DNA from: Bradyrhizobium sp. SRL28
GTDB taxonomy: Bacteria; Pseudomonadota; Alphaproteobacteria; Rhizobiales; Xanthobacteraceae
Length of the DNA: 64,000 bases
Reading direction: 5' to 3'
Assembly (NCBI RefSeq): GCF_018596315.1
Contig: NZ_JAHEAG010000002.1
Span: 372,001-436,000 of the forward strand
Shown here: positions 44,950-53,978 of the stretch, one piece after another
How positions within the stretch are numbered: position 1 is the stretch's first letter
How the letters are laid out: the number at the start of each line of letters is the position of its first letter
Position numbers and translations under genes: made by a program
The notes under the pieces: generated by a model
Database searches by the model: none
The model's input: the letters and a program-made list of their open reading frames with translations, nothing else
What the model was told of the DNA's origin: nothing

Positions 44950-45153
44950 GTGGCGACAGGTACAGTGAAGTGGTTCAACCCGGCCAAGGGTTATGGTTTT
45001 ATTCAGCCCGACAATGGCGGCAAAGACGTATTTGTCCATATCTCGGCCGTCGAGAGAGCAGGTCTAAGTAATCTAAATGAAGGCGCGAAGGTGAGTTATG
45101 AAGTCGTGGCCAACCGCGGAAAAGAATCTGCCGAAAACCTCAGGGTAGGTTGA
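44950..45153 (+). CDS. cspA-like: CspA-family cold-shock protein
   Basis: 67 residues from GTG 44950, giving the normal start [25 protein letters not shown] at 44937-44943 is then spaced six bases away; ATGs at 44935 and 44944 would overlap that site. RNP1 KGYGFI and RNP2 VFVHIS are intact. An RNA-binding beta barrel that melts mRNA secondary structure. Confidence 0.93.
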   Translation: MATGTVKWFNPAKGYGFIQPDNGGKDVFVHISAVERAGLSNLNEGAKVSYEVVANRGKESAENLRVG

Positions 45154-45224
45154 TCGCAGTCGTCCGTCCCAGTCGGCCCGTCCGGTTCACTGGCGTGCTT
45201 CTTCGGAGATCCGATCGCTGTCTC

Positions 45225-45263
45225 AAAAAAACGCCGCCGGTTCAAAATTCGTGCCCGGCGGCG
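45225..45263 (-). terminator. Intrinsic terminator of the DUF892 gene
   Basis: On the minus strand: CGCCGCCGG stem (9 bp, 45255-45263 with 45232-45240) followed by seven T residues (45231-45225). It lies about 130 bases after the DUF892 stop at 45395, between that gene and the convergent cold-shock gene. Confidence 0.8.
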
Positions 45264-45394
45264 CATTTAGTCGCAAACTGGGCCACTCAAATCCCCAGCA
45301 TCCAATCATCAGTAATGTCTGTGCCAAAGGGCGACGGGCCCTTTTGTCTAGCGACACCTCACTAGACCAACAGCACTGCCCCCGGTTGCGTGTT

Positions 45395-45904
45395 TTACGA
45401 GACTAGCTCCTGCTCTGCTTCGACGTTGACGACGGATTTGGCAATCTTGGTAAGGGCCAAATCCGTTGCTTTCTCTTCGTCCAATGTCGCCTGAAGCAAT
45501 TTAGCCGCATCCGGCATTCCGAGTTCTTCGGCCCAAGTCCTTAGAGTGCCATAACGAGACATTTCATAGTGTTCGACGGCTTGGGCAGCAGCGAGAAGAC
45601 CGGCATCGAGTGCAGGCATTCCCTTGAAGTCCTTCATGATCTCGGCGCCTTCTTCAGCGATGCCGTTGATGGCGGTGCACGTTTTTCCACGTGCTGGCTT
45701 GCCGATAATTTTGAAGATCTGATTGAGCCGCTTAACTTGGCCTTCCGTTTCCCGAAGATGCTTGCTGAAGGCTCTCTGCAAGTCTTTCGAGTGAGCTGCC
45801 TTGGCCATCTTCGGAAGCGTCTTGAGAATTTTGTTCTCGGCGAAATAGATGTCCTTGAGTGTTTCGTGGAAGAGGTCTCTCAGCAGCATCGGCTTCTTGG
45901 CCAT
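45395..45904 (-). CDS. DUF892 ferritin-like stress protein (YciE type)
   Basis: 169 residues from ATG 45904 (AAGGA upstream; a longer frame from 45961 adds 19 residues). Helical ferritin-like domain with repeated iron-ligand-type motifs: DIYFAENKILKTLPKMA, AAQAVEHYEMSRYGTL and DEEKATDLALTKI. Paralogue at 59426. Associated with oxidative/general stress; metal binding is known for YciE-type proteins. An intrinsic terminator follows. Confidence 0.92.
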   Translation of the reverse strand: MAKKPMLLRDLFHETLKDIYFAENKILKTLPKMAKAAHSKDLQRAFSKHLRETEGQVKRLNQIFKIIGKPARGKTCTAINGIAEEGAEIMKDFKGMPALDAGLLAAAQAVEHYEMSRYGTLRTWAEELGMPDAAKLLQATLDEEKATDLALTKIAKSVVNVEAEQELVS

Positions 45905-46085
45905 TTGTATTATCCTTGTTTGAAAATTGACGTCACGCGTTTGCGTCGCTCTGAAGCGCAAGACTGGGAAGATCTGATGCTGCGAGCAAGCATGCCATGC
46001 CGCAACAATAGGCGGGCGTGATAAAGGTTCCTCGTGAATCGCGCTTGAAAGGGCACGCTACGACAGATCTCTGGAGTCCAATCTT

Positions 46086-48209
46086 CTACGGCATTTTTAC
46101 ATTTGGCTCACGTCCCCAGACGCGTAGCTTTCCAAGGCCATCGACAAACGACTTTGCATCCTTCGCGCTCCCCAGGGGGATGCAGCCCTCATCGAAGTCT
46201 TCAGCTGCAACGCCTGATTTCTCGAAGAGCGGCAACGCCGATTCGACGTATCCGATGAACTTGCAATGGGCGAAGGCGTCGGCAACGAAGTCCCGTGCCG
46301 CTGACTCCAGCAGTAGGTCACCCATCGCGGCCGCCGCCGGCAGAATGGCAACTGCGTCGTAGAGAACGGACGGGCCTCCATCGATCATTTGATCGGCGTC
46401 GATCCAGCTCCCGTCGCTCGCCTTCACGCCGGCTACCGTTGGAGCGACGATCTCAAAGGTGGCCGCGGCCTTATCAAGGGCGCCTTTGAGTGCCTTGAGC
46501 AGGTCGACATCCGATCCTTCGGTAACGAGGATACCCAGTTTTCGACCCTCGAAGCGCTCAGGGCCGTTCTCAACGATGCTCAGAGCGGAGGAGGGGACGA
46601 GGTCCTGCCGGGTCGGCATGGCGGCGTCCGCCGGTTTTGGCATCTCTTGCAGGCCCAGTTTGCCGGCGACCTTGTTTGCCAACGTCTCATCAATATTCAG
46701 GAGATGCGAGACCATGCGCTCCCTGATTGCTGGCGTTTTGACCTTGCTGAGTTCGAACGTCAGAGCGGCGGCGATGTGTGCCTGCTCGCCCATGGTTTGA
46801 CTGATGAAAAACTGTCGCGCTTGGCTGTAGTGGTCCGCGAAACTCTCGGCGCGCAGCCTGCGCTTGGGGCCTTGTTCGACCTCAGCGAATGGCGTGAAAC
46901 CGCGCTGAGGCGACTCTCTCGGTCCTTCGCCGAACGAATTCGGCTGATAGTTGACGCGCCCCACCGGATTTCGCATGGCCATATGGCCGTCCTGCTGAAA
47001 GTGAGCGAAGGGGCATTTGGGGGCGTTGATCGGAATGTGGGTGAAGTTGGGGCTTCCCAGACGCTTTAGCTGCGTGTCGAGATAGGAGAAGTTGCGTCCT
47101 TGCAGCAGCGGGTCGTTGGAGAAGTCGATACCCGGCGGAACGTTCTGAGTCATGAAGGCGACCTGCTCAGTTTCCGCGAAGAAATTATCGGGCATGCGAT
47201 CGAGGACCAGCCGACCCACCGGAATCGGGGGCAAGGTTTCTTCCGGAATGATCTTCGTCGGATCGAGTACGTCAAAGTCGAAGGAGTCGGCAAATTCCTG
47301 ATCGAACAACTGCAGCTGCAATTCCCATTCCGGAAAGTTGCCGCTCTTGATTGCCGTCCAAAGATCCCGCCGATGAAAGTCGGGATCGGCGCCGTTGATC
47401 TTGACGGCTTCGTTCCAAACGACCGATTGCAGGCCCAGCTTAGGTTTCCAGTGGAATTTCACGAAAGTGGATTCGTTCTTCGCGTTTATGAGCCGAAAGG
47501 TATGGACGCCGAAACCTTCCATGAACCGAAACGAGCGGGGGATTGCCCGGTCGGACATCACCCACATGATCATGTGCATGCTTTCGGGGGTGAGGCTGAT
47601 AAAGTCCCAGAAATTGTCATGGGCCGACTGGGCCTGTGGAAAGGCGCAGTCCGGCTCTTCCTTCACCGCGTGGACCATGTCCGGAAACTTGATCGCGTCC
47701 TGGATAAAGAAAACAGGGATGTTGTTGCCAACAATGTCCCAGTTGCCCTCCTGGGTGTAGAGCTTTACAGCAAAGCCTCGGACATCCCGCGCCAGATCGA
47801 CGGAACCCTTGCTGCCGGCGACGGTCGAGAAGCGGACGAACGCAGGCGTTCGTTCTCCGGCACGCTGGAAAAGATCAGCTCTGGTGTACTTCGACAGCGA
47901 TTTGTAGTTTTCGAAAAAGCCGTGCGCCGCATAGCCGCGCGCATGCACGACCCTCTCCGGAATACGTTCGTGGTCGAAATGGAAGATCTTCTCCCGGAAA
48001 TGAAAATCCTCGAGCAAGGTCGGCCCTCGGGGGCCTATCTTCAGAGAATTTTGATCGTCGGAGACCGGTCCTCCCTGCGCTGTGGTTAGAACGGCTGCTT
48101 TACCCGACGCTGTTTGATGAAGCTCGCCGCCTTCACCGCGGTCGAGCTTCTGGTCGTGGATCGTTGCGGTCTCACCAGATGCGCGGTTTGACTTGGTAGA
48201 CTTCGCCAT
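46086..48209 (-). CDS. katE: Catalase, large-subunit HPII (KatE) type
   Basis: 707 residues from ATG 48209, with GAGGT spaced six bases; frames from 48383 or 48221 are longer but lack that site. Catalytic His in [12 protein letters not shown], Asn in [10 protein letters not shown] and the proximal heme Tyr in [14 protein letters not shown] are present. The C-terminal about 150 residues (from [19 protein letters not shown]) form the flavodoxin/class-I glutamine-amidotransferase-like domain unique to large catalases. Decomposes hydrogen peroxide, usually in stationary phase or stress. Confidence 0.96.
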   Translation of the reverse strand: MAKSTKSNRASGETATIHDQKLDRGEGGELHQTASGKAAVLTTAQGGPVSDDQNSLKIGPRGPTLLEDFHFREKIFHFDHERIPERVVHARGYAAHGFFENYKSLSKYTRADLFQRAGERTPAFVRFSTVAGSKGSVDLARDVRGFAVKLYTQEGNWDIVGNNIPVFFIQDAIKFPDMVHAVKEEPDCAFPQAQSAHDNFWDFISLTPESMHMIMWVMSDRAIPRSFRFMEGFGVHTFRLINAKNESTFVKFHWKPKLGLQSVVWNEAVKINGADPDFHRRDLWTAIKSGNFPEWELQLQLFDQEFADSFDFDVLDPTKIIPEETLPPIPVGRLVLDRMPDNFFAETEQVAFMTQNVPPGIDFSNDPLLQGRNFSYLDTQLKRLGSPNFTHIPINAPKCPFAHFQQDGHMAMRNPVGRVNYQPNSFGEGPRESPQRGFTPFAEVEQGPKRRLRAESFADHYSQARQFFISQTMGEQAHIAAALTFELSKVKTPAIRERMVSHLLNIDETLANKVAGKLGLQEMPKPADAAMPTRQDLVPSSALSIVENGPERFEGRKLGILVTEGSDVDLLKALKGALDKAAATFEIVAPTVAGVKASDGSWIDADQMIDGGPSVLYDAVAILPAAAAMGDLLLESAARDFVADAFAHCKFIGYVESALPLFEKSGVAAEDFDEGCIPLGSAKDAKSFVDGLGKLRVWGREPNVKMP

Positions 48210-48386
48210 TTGTGACCTCATGGGTGGAACTGAGGAATCCTTAATCCGCTGAAGACGGCTCCGTTCCTCTTTCACGCCCGCCGGGCGTCCAGGGTTACCA
48301 ATCCTCCCCTCTTTCCATTCCGGCCCTGGTTGGAAAGGGGCCACTAAGACCAGCCCGTCTGCAAGGAAGAGTTCCGGTGCCAACGT

Positions 48387-49166
48387 CTACGGGGCGTTGG
48401 AAACCCGAATGGTCTGGGTGACCATCTGGCATTGCTTATCGGAGGTGAGAAACGCGATATCGGAGGCGTCGCGGCCGCTTCCGATGCGTACAATGCCTTC
48501 GATTGGAGCCAACTGGGTTGGGTCGATGAGCCACCAGCCGTTCTCCAGGTAGACTTCGAAGATGGCATGAAAGTCCGGCGGGTCCAGTTGCAGAGCGTAA
48601 GCGCTTACCGCTCGAGCAGGAATGCCTAACGCTCTCGCCAGCGTGATCCCCAGGTGGGTAAAATCACGACAAACTCCCGCCCGGTCCACGAATGTCCGCT
48701 CTGCAGTAGTCTCGGCGTTACTCACGCCGACCACGTAATCGACGTTGCGGTAAAGCCACTCAAGTATGGCCATGATCCGCGCGACCCCGTCGCCCGCGCT
48801 TCCGAACTCGCGCTGTGCGAACCGCATGAACTTGTCGGACGGGCAAAAGCGGCTGGGCAGCAGAAACGGGAGTACCTCGCCTGGCAGGTCGGACCACACG
48901 TGCTGACATCCGGACGGAGGAAGCAATTGGCGAAGATTGTTCTCGACTACCGCTCGGTACCTAATGGCAACCTCGCCCGAGAGTGAAGCGCGTATCCGTC
49001 GATCGCCGTAGGGGGTGGTGTCGGAAAGAGCTTGTGCCGGGGGCTGAATGTCGAGCGACTCTGACAGAATGATTTGGTCGCTTGTTCGCGAAGCTTCCAG
49101 GCTAGCGATGATCTGAGTGTGATTGGCGAAATTGTAGACGAGTTCGGCCTCGATCGACAGTTTCAT
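48387..49166 (-). CDS. Transglutaminase-like protein
   Basis: 259 residues from ATG 49166 (GAGGA four bases upstream; the frame extends to 49244 without a better start). An N-terminal beta-rich region precedes the papain-like catalytic triad Cys166 (GVCRDFTH), His200 (DFHAIFEVYL) and Asp215 (LIDPTQ). Such bacterial proteins are probably cysteine proteases or amidases; the target is unknown. It is upstream of the catalase gene on the same strand with a 177-base gap. Confidence 0.9.
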   Translation of the reverse strand: MKLSIEAELVYNFANHTQIIASLEASRTSDQIILSESLDIQPPAQALSDTTPYGDRRIRASLSGEVAIRYRAVVENNLRQLLPPSGCQHVWSDLPGEVLPFLLPSRFCPSDKFMRFAQREFGSAGDGVARIMAILEWLYRNVDYVVGVSNAETTAERTFVDRAGVCRDFTHLGITLARALGIPARAVSAYALQLDPPDFHAIFEVYLENGWWLIDPTQLAPIEGIVRIGSGRDASDIAFLTSDKQCQMVTQTIRVSNAP

Positions 49167-49525
49167 CTTGTCCTCGACCGTGTAAGCGGGATCGATGCCC
49201 TGCGAAAGTTGAGCCGCGTCTCGCTTCGATGCTCGGCCCTGCATTGTTACTCTTGTGAGGCCTCAGGACCAATCGAAACTGCCGTCGGGTAGGGGGATCC
49301 TCGGAGTAAGTGAAACCCCTCACCGATAAGCGACAGGCCGCAACTCCGTCCGAGTGTGGCCTCCAACCGGCGGTTTCATCTGCTTGGTCACGAAGATATG
49401 GATCCGCGCGCCTATGGCGGAGTGCGGTGGAAGCGGCGGCAGGACATCACGGTTGGCTAGAGATTGTGCAACAAAAAGCCCCGCCCGGTCTGGGGCGAGG
49501 CGTTGTTCACACGCAACTCGACGCG
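49167..49525. other. Intergenic stretch with terminator
   Basis: No convincing gene. The only clear element is the intrinsic terminator at 49473-49501 for the small secreted-protein gene to the right. Confidence 0.5.
49473..49501 (-). terminator. Intrinsic terminator of small secreted-protein gene
   Basis: On the minus strand: GCCTCGCCC-CAGACC-GGGCGGGGC (9-bp stem with one T-G pair) followed by TTTTTGTTG. It lies 25 bases past the stop at 49526. Confidence 0.85.
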
Positions 49526-49774
49526 TTAATCGCGCTCGTGGATGATCACCTTTTCCCGAGGCTCCCGACGTTCCTTCCGGATCACCACCGTTTCATCACG
49601 GGGCTCACGTTCCCTGATGACCGTGGTTCGGCGCTCGTAGCTCGGACTTTGCCCAACTGTTACACCAGCACCAACCGGTCCGACACCAACACCGATGCGA
49701 GCTTCTTCAGCACTTGCAACACTCGCCGCCAGCGTAAGACTGGCTGCTGCAATAGTCAGAGCGATTTTCATCAT
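49526..49774 (-). CDS. Small secreted Arg/Glu-rich protein
   Basis: 82 residues (or 81 from the second Met). The signal peptide ends ASA before EEARIG; the mature part has a glycine/valine stretch (GVGVGPVGAGVTVG) and a charged tail built from REREPRDETVVIRKERREPRE-type repeats. A common periplasmic small-protein style in rhizobia; function unknown. GAGGAATTG precedes the start, an EcfG-like GGAAC-N16-AGTT lies at 49804-49828, and a strong terminator follows. Confidence 0.75.
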   Translation of the reverse strand: MMKIALTIAAASLTLAASVASAEEARIGVGVGPVGAGVTVGQSPSYERRTTVIREREPRDETVVIRKERREPREKVIIHERD

Positions 49775-50478
49775 TCAATTCCTCAATAGCTGCCCAACGA
49801 ACCAACTGCGTGGAGTGCTGGCGGTTCCGCTTTTTCGGAGGAATTGCTGCGGAACTGGTCGCGGCGACGCTTCGTCGTTTGTGTTCTTCAAGGCGCCTTC
49901 GCGCATTGTCAGAGCTCGGTTTGTTGGCTGCCACCGCCAATTCTTTCAAGAAAAATGTTGCGCAACGTCTCGGCGGCCGCTCTTCGCGCAGGAACATTCC
50001 ATACGGGCGGCCCTTATAGTAAGGCAAATAGGGCGGCTCAGGTGGAGCGGTCATTGCCATAGCGGTAGCGGGCCTGCTTTTCGGCCGTGATGCGGTCACC
50101 TTCCCAAGTCGTGCCATCGTTCAAGGAGATGCTCGCGTCGCGCTGCATTCGGGGCAACCGCGCTGGCGCTCTCGTTACGCGATCGGCGCTACATTTGAAA
50201 ATCCAATTCGAAATATAAGGCGCGACTGCGCGACGTTTCGCGATAGTAAATCGCGCTGGCGGCGGTCGGCGCAGCCGGCGTGACGGCGGCAGAAAACGCG
50301 CCGCGCCAGGAGGGATTGCTCCCAACTAAAGGCACAGCACAGCCCGCCCGGCGACGTCACCTGTGCACATTCCGGCCCGCGGGCCGCCCAATCTTCCCCG
50401 CATTTCGGCGTCAATCCGCCAAGGCGGCGGCGGCCGATGATGGGAGCTTTGGGGACCGGTGTGGGAAGGAGTTTGGGA
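49775..50478. other. Gene-poor stretch
   Basis: Open frames on both strands (notably minus 49707-50117 and 50038-50325) have suggestive fragments such as ISLNDGTTWEGDRITAE but no agreed frame, start or family. It may contain one decayed small gene on the minus strand. No RNA gene seen. Confidence 0.4.
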
Positions 50479-50673
50479 ATGCCAAATTCGCAAGAACACA
50501 ACGATCTGCGCCGTCACGCGATCATGATTGTCTCGCAGCTACCCGATAATACCGCCGAGGCTTTGACGGTCCTTGATTATGCCCGTCATTTGGTGACGGA
50601 GTTTCTGGCCGAGCCGTCAGCCGGCACCTCCGCCGAGTCCAAGGCCTTCCCGACACCGTCCAATCACCATTGA
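50479..50673 (+). CDS. Small hypothetical protein, 64 residues
   Basis: Starts MPNSQEHNDLRRHAIMIVSQ after GGAAGGAG. The LRRHAIMIVSQLP..T.EAL.VLDYAR.LV pattern recurs in small rhizobial proteins of unknown function. Predicted helical and soluble. Confidence 0.6.
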   Translation: MPNSQEHNDLRRHAIMIVSQLPDNTAEALTVLDYARHLVTEFLAEPSAGTSAESKAFPTPSNHH

Positions 50674-50742
50674 AAGAAGGACATAGGCTGGCGAATTGCC
50701 CGAGCGCGTGGCCAGGGCAGCGCCTCCGAACAATCTGTCATC

Positions 50743-51048
50743 ATGCCGCTCACCGCTGACCAGCGTCACTCCCTCTTGCTCGCCAATCGCTCGCGCGATG
50801 TCGGCCAGATCACTGTGGTGATCGAGCGCGTGCTCGCGGCGAACGCAGATGCAAATCTTTTCGATATTGAAATGGCGTTCAGAGACGGTGCCTGCGCAGC
50901 CTATGTGATCGCCGGCCCCAGCAAAGCGTTTCACGTGATCACCGGCGGTCTGTCGGCGATGTTGGCCGCGCTCGGCGCGGCCGGCAGGACGGCGGAAGCG
51001 AACCGGGCGGCGCTGGAGAACGAGGTTAAAGTTACGCGCAGCGAGTGA
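50743..51048 (+). CDS. Hypothetical protein, 101 residues
   Basis: Codon third positions are strongly GC-biased, supporting this frame over the antisense frame at 50617-50934. Features: MPLTADQRHSLLLANRSRDVG, a possible small alpha/beta domain and a helical Ala-rich tail. No family recognised. Convergent with the 80-residue gene at 51070. Confidence 0.5.
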   Translation: MPLTADQRHSLLLANRSRDVGQITVVIERVLAANADANLFDIEMAFRDGACAAYVIAGPSKAFHVITGGLSAMLAALGAAGRTAEANRAALENEVKVTRSE

Positions 51049-51069
51049 TCTGCACTCGGCTTTCTCGGC

Positions 51070-51312
51070 TCAATGGCGCTTGCCCCACAGGCCCATCGTA
51101 TCTGCCCATGTTCGCTGCCACTGTTCCGCGAGTAGCATCCAGAGTTGTAAAGGGTTCGTCGCCGCCTTTTGGAAATCTTCCGCACTTGGCCCACTGGCCA
51201 TTGAGGCAAGGCCTGGCAAAGATTTTAGCTTGGACAACATCGCCGATGGCGAAGCGGTCATCGGGTTCGGCAATTTGATTTGCTCCTCCCAAGCATCCAT
51301 CAGTTGATCCAT
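51070..51312 (-). CDS. Hypothetical protein, 80 residues, Trp-rich C-terminus
   Basis: MDQLMDAWEEQIKLPNPM then a Ser/Lys region and the C-terminal helix NPLQLWMLLAEQWQRTWADTM. The aromatic amphipathic end resembles granule-associated or phasin-like small proteins, but that is only a resemblance. No strong ribosome site. Confidence 0.5.
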   Translation of the reverse strand: MDQLMDAWEEQIKLPNPMTASPSAMLSKLKSLPGLASMASGPSAEDFQKAATNPLQLWMLLAEQWQRTWADTMGLWGKRH

Positions 51313-51349
51313 TGTCTTGATCTGAATTTCGGCAATTCAACCATGAGCA

Positions 51350-51715
51350 GTCCTGCATCGCCGGTCAGGAGACCATTGCAGCCATGGCTACGCCACGCGG
51401 CTGGCAGAGCTACGGGACACGATACCGAGCAACGGGAAACTCGGCGTGGCCGTTCGCAAACAATTCGATCTCCATGATTCCCTTTACGTGGCCGAGGTCA
51501 TACGTGTGGCGAGGCTGTATGGTTCGCGGGAGGAGATCTTCCGGAACGGAGGCTGGCGCACCTTGGTGTAGCTGGCCTCGACGTCAACATCCGCCGAGCA
51601 CCGAGAGAAGCTCGAGGCTCGCATCCTCGCCGGCGAACGCGTCACCGGTGTCGAAATCATCCGAACTCGCGCCGCAATGGGAGGAGCCGGCTCGGCCCGG
51701 ATGGCTTCGGCCTGA
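51350..51715 (+). pseudogene. Conserved-hypothetical gene with in-frame TAG
   Basis: One frame reads ATRLAELRDTIPSNGKLGVA, 'VRKQFDLHDSLYVAEVIRVA', 'RLYGSREEIFRNGGWRTLV' and then TAG (51569-51571), continuing in the same frame LASTSTSAEHREKLEARILA GERVTGVEIIRTRAAM to TGA 51713-51715. The sense on both sides of the stop reads as one protein. The 5' end is not clear. Family not recognised. Confidence 0.55.
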
Positions 51716-51903
51716 TGTGGCTTCGCCTCCGCCCGAGCAGATATCGCGGCCGACGAAACCAGCTCAGGCGGCCGCTCGCAGGCAGAGCTTTCTAAGGCGC
51801 GACAAAAGGGCGTGCGGCAATGCGCGCGGAAACAAAAAAGCACCACGCGCATAAAGTTTCGACGCTAGGGAAGCTCCCGTGCCGCAATACAATGGGGTGC
51901 ATC

Positions 51904-51996
51904 ATGAGAAGAGAAGCTGCATTCAATATTTTTGCATTGGTTGTTGGGGCGACGCTTCCCCTTGCGCTCGTCATTGTTGTTATATTCATTCTATAA
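51904..51996 (+). CDS. Possible 30-residue single-pass membrane peptide
   Basis: MRREAAFNIFALVVGATLPL ALVIVVIFIL: two Arg at the cytoplasmic side, then one continuous hydrophobic helix to the stop. GGGGTG lies seven bases before the ATG. Too short for family comparison; typical of a small stress membrane protein but could be chance. Confidence 0.35.
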   Translation: MRREAAFNIFALVVGATLPLALVIVVIFIL

Positions 51997-52088
51997 CGCA
52001 CGGCTTACCGCCGCGCGACCGATACCGCGGCCGCCACAGCTCGAGAGGATGCTCGCGCACGTGGCAAGCGCATGATCTTGGTTCAGCG

Positions 52089-52292
52089 TTAGCGACGGTG
52101 CATTGTCACCAAACGTACATTGACTGCTCGATCGGAGTTGCGGAGGCACGACGGAGAAAAGTTAGGCCAGACTTGCTTCGAACAGTCTTCGGTCGGGCTG
52201 TCAGCTTTGACGGGCTGTGGCGTTGCTTCTTCTGCACTGACGGCGGTTGTCAGTAGGAAAGAAATCGCGATGGCAGATAGAACGTGCTTCAT
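52089..52292 (-). CDS. Small secreted protein, 67 residues
   Basis: Starts MKHVLSAIAISFLLTTAVSA (signal peptide, cleavage after VSA) with GAGGCG upstream; a frame from 52325 adds 11 residues. The mature part EEATPQPVKADSPTEDCSKQ VWPNFSPSCLRN has two cysteines that could form a disulfide. Function unknown. GGAAC-N16-TGTT lies 29 bases upstream (52321-52345). Confidence 0.65.
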   Translation of the reverse strand: MKHVLSAIAISFLLTTAVSAEEATPQPVKADSPTEDCSKQVWPNFSPSCLRNSDRAVNVRLVTMHRR

Positions 52293-52361
52293 TTTGCGCC
52301 TCGTTTGAGCTGTCAAGGCCAACAAGGACGCCCACGCTACGTTCCAAGAATTGTTGGAGTA

Positions 52362-52529
52362 TCAGAAAAACATTGCGGAGGGATCGCGTCCACTCTGCGA
52401 GCCTGGCTCATGTTGCCTTGCCGGGGCGGGTTGCCTAGCCGGCTCTGGTTGCCTCGACGGTTCAGGTGAGCGGGGCGGCGGCGCCTGTCTTGACGGCTCG
52501 GGTTGCCGTGGAGCTTCTAATGCTGCCAT
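52362..52529 (-). CDS. Possible 55-residue Pro/Arg/Gln repeat protein
   Basis: A minus-strand frame, MAALEAPRQPEPSRQAPPPR, then SPEPSRQPEPARQPAPARQ, with AGGAG eight bases before the ATG. The repeat unit P(E/A)P(S/A)RQ recurs about four times. The plus strand of the same DNA reads as Gly/Cys repeats, so the coding strand is uncertain. Confidence 0.3.
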   Translation of the reverse strand: MAALEAPRQPEPSRQAPPPRSPEPSRQPEPARQPAPARQHEPGSQSGRDPSAMFF

Positions 52530-52995
52530 TTAAGGGGCTCCTGACCGGCCGGGCATGGCACTAGCTTTTCAACGCGCCTAAGCATCACTCCCGAGGCGCC
52601 GCACTTTCAGGCCGGATCATCCGCCGACCTCAATGATTAAAGCCCAGCCGCAGGCTCCCCGTCTGTTCCGTTGTGAACACAAATCGAAGCGGCGCGCGCG
52701 GCGCAACGAATCGTTCGTCGTTCGCGTGGTTCTTTGGTTGATGGGAACGCTCTGCCCAGTCCGCGATTATCTTAGCGGCGACGGAATCTTCGCGAGGAGC
52801 GGGACAGTCCCGGCAAAGGTCATGCGGTGTAACGCCCGCATGGCCTCTGTCTTGTGGGCTAGTCTTCCTGAGGAACTAGCGGGCTTCATGTGGACTTGAA
52901 TCCACAGGCCAGCCTGAGGCTGGCCTGGCACGGTCCTGCCGGTGAGTCCCAACACCCATGCAGGCGGGGCTGTGCTCCAACCTGGAGCAATCATA
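52530..52995. other. Gene-poor stretch with hairpin
   Basis: No supported gene. A perfect 9-bp inverted repeat AGGCCAGCC-TGA-GGCTGGCCT lies at 52906-52926, 70 bases before the DUF2934 gene, without a T-run. A plus-strand frame (52633-52899) has no recognised domain. Confidence 0.4.
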
Positions 52996-53157
52996 ATGCC
53001 CGAACCGAGCAAGCAAGAGATCGGGGCGCGGGCGTATAAACTCTGGGAGCAAGCAGGCCGACCCGAAGATCGGGAAGCTGAATTCTGGCAGTTGGCCGAA
53101 CAGGAGTTGCGCAATGAGGACCAATCCTCGCCAACGCGCACTGCTGACACGCTGTGA
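52996..53157 (+). CDS. DUF2934 domain protein, 53 residues
   Basis: MPEPSKQEIGARAYKLWEQA GRPEDREAEFWQLAEQELRN: the family pattern RA(Y/F)xLWexAGxPxxxxxxFWxxAE. GGAG is nine bases upstream. Second of three copies in the window (36829, 56089). No operon partners. Confidence 0.82.
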   Translation: MPEPSKQEIGARAYKLWEQAGRPEDREAEFWQLAEQELRNEDQSSPTRTADTL

Positions 53158-53587
53158 CGCTGTCTTGCTCGGTGCCTGGAGCCGTCCAGGGACGCGCTGA
53201 GGAGTCTTTCGCGTTTGAGGCCCGGTTTAGCTGCAGGGTAGCTATCAAAACGCACCCGGAGATTAGACGGCCCCGGCGCGGGGCTGGCGTGCGCCAGGGC
53301 CGTCCCATCCTGTGCGCCGATCCAAGGCGCAAAATCAGGATAGCGAGGAAAAGGCTATCAAGGGCAGCGTGACGGGATCGTGATTGGAGATTGAGCTGCG
53401 CCGGTTCGTACGACCTTTGATGGTGACCCTGTACGGGTGGGTCCGCGGTGAACGCGCCGACTGAAATTGCGGATCAACCGCACGCAAGGACGTCTGGCCC
53501 ATCACCCGACATGGAAGCCAAAGCCAGCCGCGACCGCTTTGACAATCGGTCGAGGAACCAGGCCCAGCATCGACGCGTTCAACCTTC
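53158..53587. other. Gene-poor stretch
   Basis: No frame with recognisable features on either strand; a GC-rich dyad-like run (GACGGCCCCGGCGCGGGGCTGG) lies near 53270. Nothing else seen. Confidence 0.35.
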
Positions 53588-53799
53588 ATGACAAACGACG
53601 ATACTATCGCAACGGCCGAGAGCGCTGAACAACGGATCGATCACGCCACAGATGCAATCCGTAGCATGTCCCGAGACCTCGCCGAGGAAGTCGCTCCGCA
53701 CCGACATGGCTCGACCAAGTCAGCGCGGCTACGCGCGCGGCGCCCATCCAGTCGCTGGCGATTGCATTCCTTATTGGCGTGATACTGGCGCGCCGATGA
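53588..53799 (+). pseudogene. DUF883/YqjD-like small membrane protein, frameshifted
   Basis: The N-terminal half MTNDDTIATAESAEQRIDHA then TDAIRSMSRDLAEEVAP is in one frame; after about 53700 the expected tail, WLDQVSAATRAAPIQSLAIA FLIGVILARR, is in another frame and ends at TGA 53797-53799. The helical head plus a single C-terminal membrane helix is the DUF883 layout (ribosome- or membrane-associated stress proteins). Confidence 0.6.
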
Positions 53800-53978
53800 T
53801 GCGACCAGGCTGACCTAGTCGCACGGGGGCGGTCGGATCATGGGAGCACGCGCTCAGGGAGCCTCGCCAAGCCGGCTGCGGCGACGACAACGGGCGCGTG
53901 CTGCGATCGAGCGCCTAGTTTACCGGCCCTACTAGTGTGTCGATCTCGTGAAGTTCCAACCGGTCAAGGTTCACGCGA

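Noticed and set aside
47100..48089. 329-codon plus-strand frame
   Set aside because: Shadow of the catalase gene, which has all catalytic motifs on the other strand.
46025..48275. Further GGAAC sites before the DUF892 (45904) and catalase (48209) genes
   Set aside because: Their -10 positions read TATT and GATT, two or more mismatches to CGTT, so they are not called EcfG promoters.
49707..50117. 136-codon minus-strand frame
   Set aside because: Overlaps the start of the secreted-protein gene, composition is mixed and no consistent domain is visible; left as gene-poor sequence.
52351..52533. Cys/Gly-rich plus-strand peptide resembling a bacteriocin precursor
   Set aside because: Only a TTG start without a ribosome site and no export or modification genes; the minus-strand frame has the better start.
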